64,000 nt of DNA from an uncultured Bacteroidota bacterium (GTDB taxonomy: Bacteria > Bacteroidota > Bacteroidia > Flavobacteriales > Flavobacteriaceae), in the NCBI GenBank assembly GCA_902510415.1, contig CABXBH010000004.1:1-64000 (forward strand), written 5' to 3'. Shown piece after piece: positions 63,788 through 64,000 of this stretch. Under the pieces are notes generated by a model. That model made no database searches and was not told where the DNA came from. It saw only the letters and a list, made by a program, of their open reading frames with translations. Positions within the stretch are counted from its first letter, which is position 1; every line of letters starts with the position of its first letter. A program made the translations under genes and the position numbers.

Positions 63788-64000
63788 TTGAAAAAAGTAT
63801 TCGTCCTTTTAACAATTTTTGCAATTCAATTTTCATATTCTCAGGGTACAGATTTTGTCGAAATTAATATTAATGCTCAAGTCTTGGACTATGAAAGCAA
63901 AACAGCAATTCAATTTTCTGAAGTTAAATTCTTGGATAAAAATATAGGCGCCCTTACCAATGAAGAGGGAAAATTCTCTTTGAATTATTTACAGAGAAGT
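63788..64000 (+). CDS. Start of a secreted protein with a carboxypeptidase-like regulatory domain (partial)
   Basis: A frame opening at TTG 63788 and running off the window end (71 codons visible). It begins with a signal peptide (MKKVFVLLTIFAIQFSYSQG), then INAQVLDYESKTAIQFSEVK and IGALTNEEGKFSLNYL, the pattern of the CarboxypepD_reg-like (DUF4480/SusC-plug-type) beta-sandwich found at the N-terminus of many Bacteroidota outer-membrane proteins. The full product (TonB-dependent receptor or DUF5686-type) cannot be told. The start could differ, as TTG is the only candidate seen. Confidence 0.7.
   Translation, partial: MKKVFVLLTIFAIQFSYSQGTDFVEININAQVLDYESKTAIQFSEVKFLDKNIGALTNEEGKFSLNYLQRS

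Overview
The window reads as the chromosome of a free-living, AT-rich bacterium of the class Flavobacteriia (Bacteroidota), probably marine and with a compact genome. Evidence: lineage-typical genes (the type IX secretion / gliding lipoproteins PorW/SprE and GldH, the DUF4837, DUF4292, HU-CCDC81/SPOR and bactofilin families), an ATP synthase cluster without beta and epsilon subunits, promoters of the Bacteroidota form TAnnTTTG, almost no Shine-Dalgarno sequences, and frequent GTG/TTG starts. Coding density is very high: no gene-free stretch exceeds 300 bases, and most converging genes overlap at their stop codons. I see no insertion sequence, prophage, CRISPR array, rRNA or clear pseudogene.

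Layout. 1-4,550: RNase R, an adhesin-like GIN-domain protein, a LysE-type exporter, two tandem paralogous lipoproteins and a bidirectional terminator. 4,555-16,803: housekeeping genes (tRNA-Cys, folB, glnS, gltX, ybeY, mnmG, a lipid-kinase homologue, a DNA polymerase III delta'-like gene, pgk), plus an ion channel with an unusual pore and an SPFH protein. Two 16-bp parS centromere sites, exact reverse complements of each other, bracket mnmG, which suggests this part of the chromosome is in the origin-proximal, ParB-loaded zone. 16,810-21,862: envelope genes (lytic transglycosylase, DUF4837 lipoprotein, TatA, M23 peptidase) and a GH3-family acyl-adenylating enzyme.

21,908-30,880: a co-directional surface-polysaccharide locus of eight genes: Wzz-like regulator, Wzx flippase, sulfotransferase, two Wzy/WaaL-type membrane enzymes, a GT2 and a GT4 glycosyltransferase and a WbaP-type initiating transferase. 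It looks like a compact Wzx/Wzy pathway making a possibly sulfated glycan. 30,894-38,052: purD, small membrane proteins, a GT9 transferase, a [2Fe-2S] ferredoxin, PorW/SprE and a bactofilin. 38,012-43,532: ATP synthase genes (atpZ-like, atpI-position gene, atpB-E-F-H-A-G). 43,600-50,672: a second flippase, dut, DUF4292 lipoprotein, an EnvC-like protein with a degenerate LytM domain, thioesterase, HU/SPOR protein, trpS and plsC. 50,665-56,683: recA, trhO, ricT, gldH and a class A penicillin-binding protein. 56,649-64,000: acetoacetyl-CoA synthetase, a double-ATPase ABC protein, a serine hydrolase, a histidine kinase, an enoyl-CoA hydratase and the start of a secreted protein that runs off the window.

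I did not find a clearly new multi-gene system. The observations most worth following are the parS pair with one copy fused to the mnmG promoter, promoter boxes placed exactly 7 nt before start codons (predicting leaderless mRNAs), the ion channel with a non-canonical filter, and the sulfotransferase-containing glycan locus.
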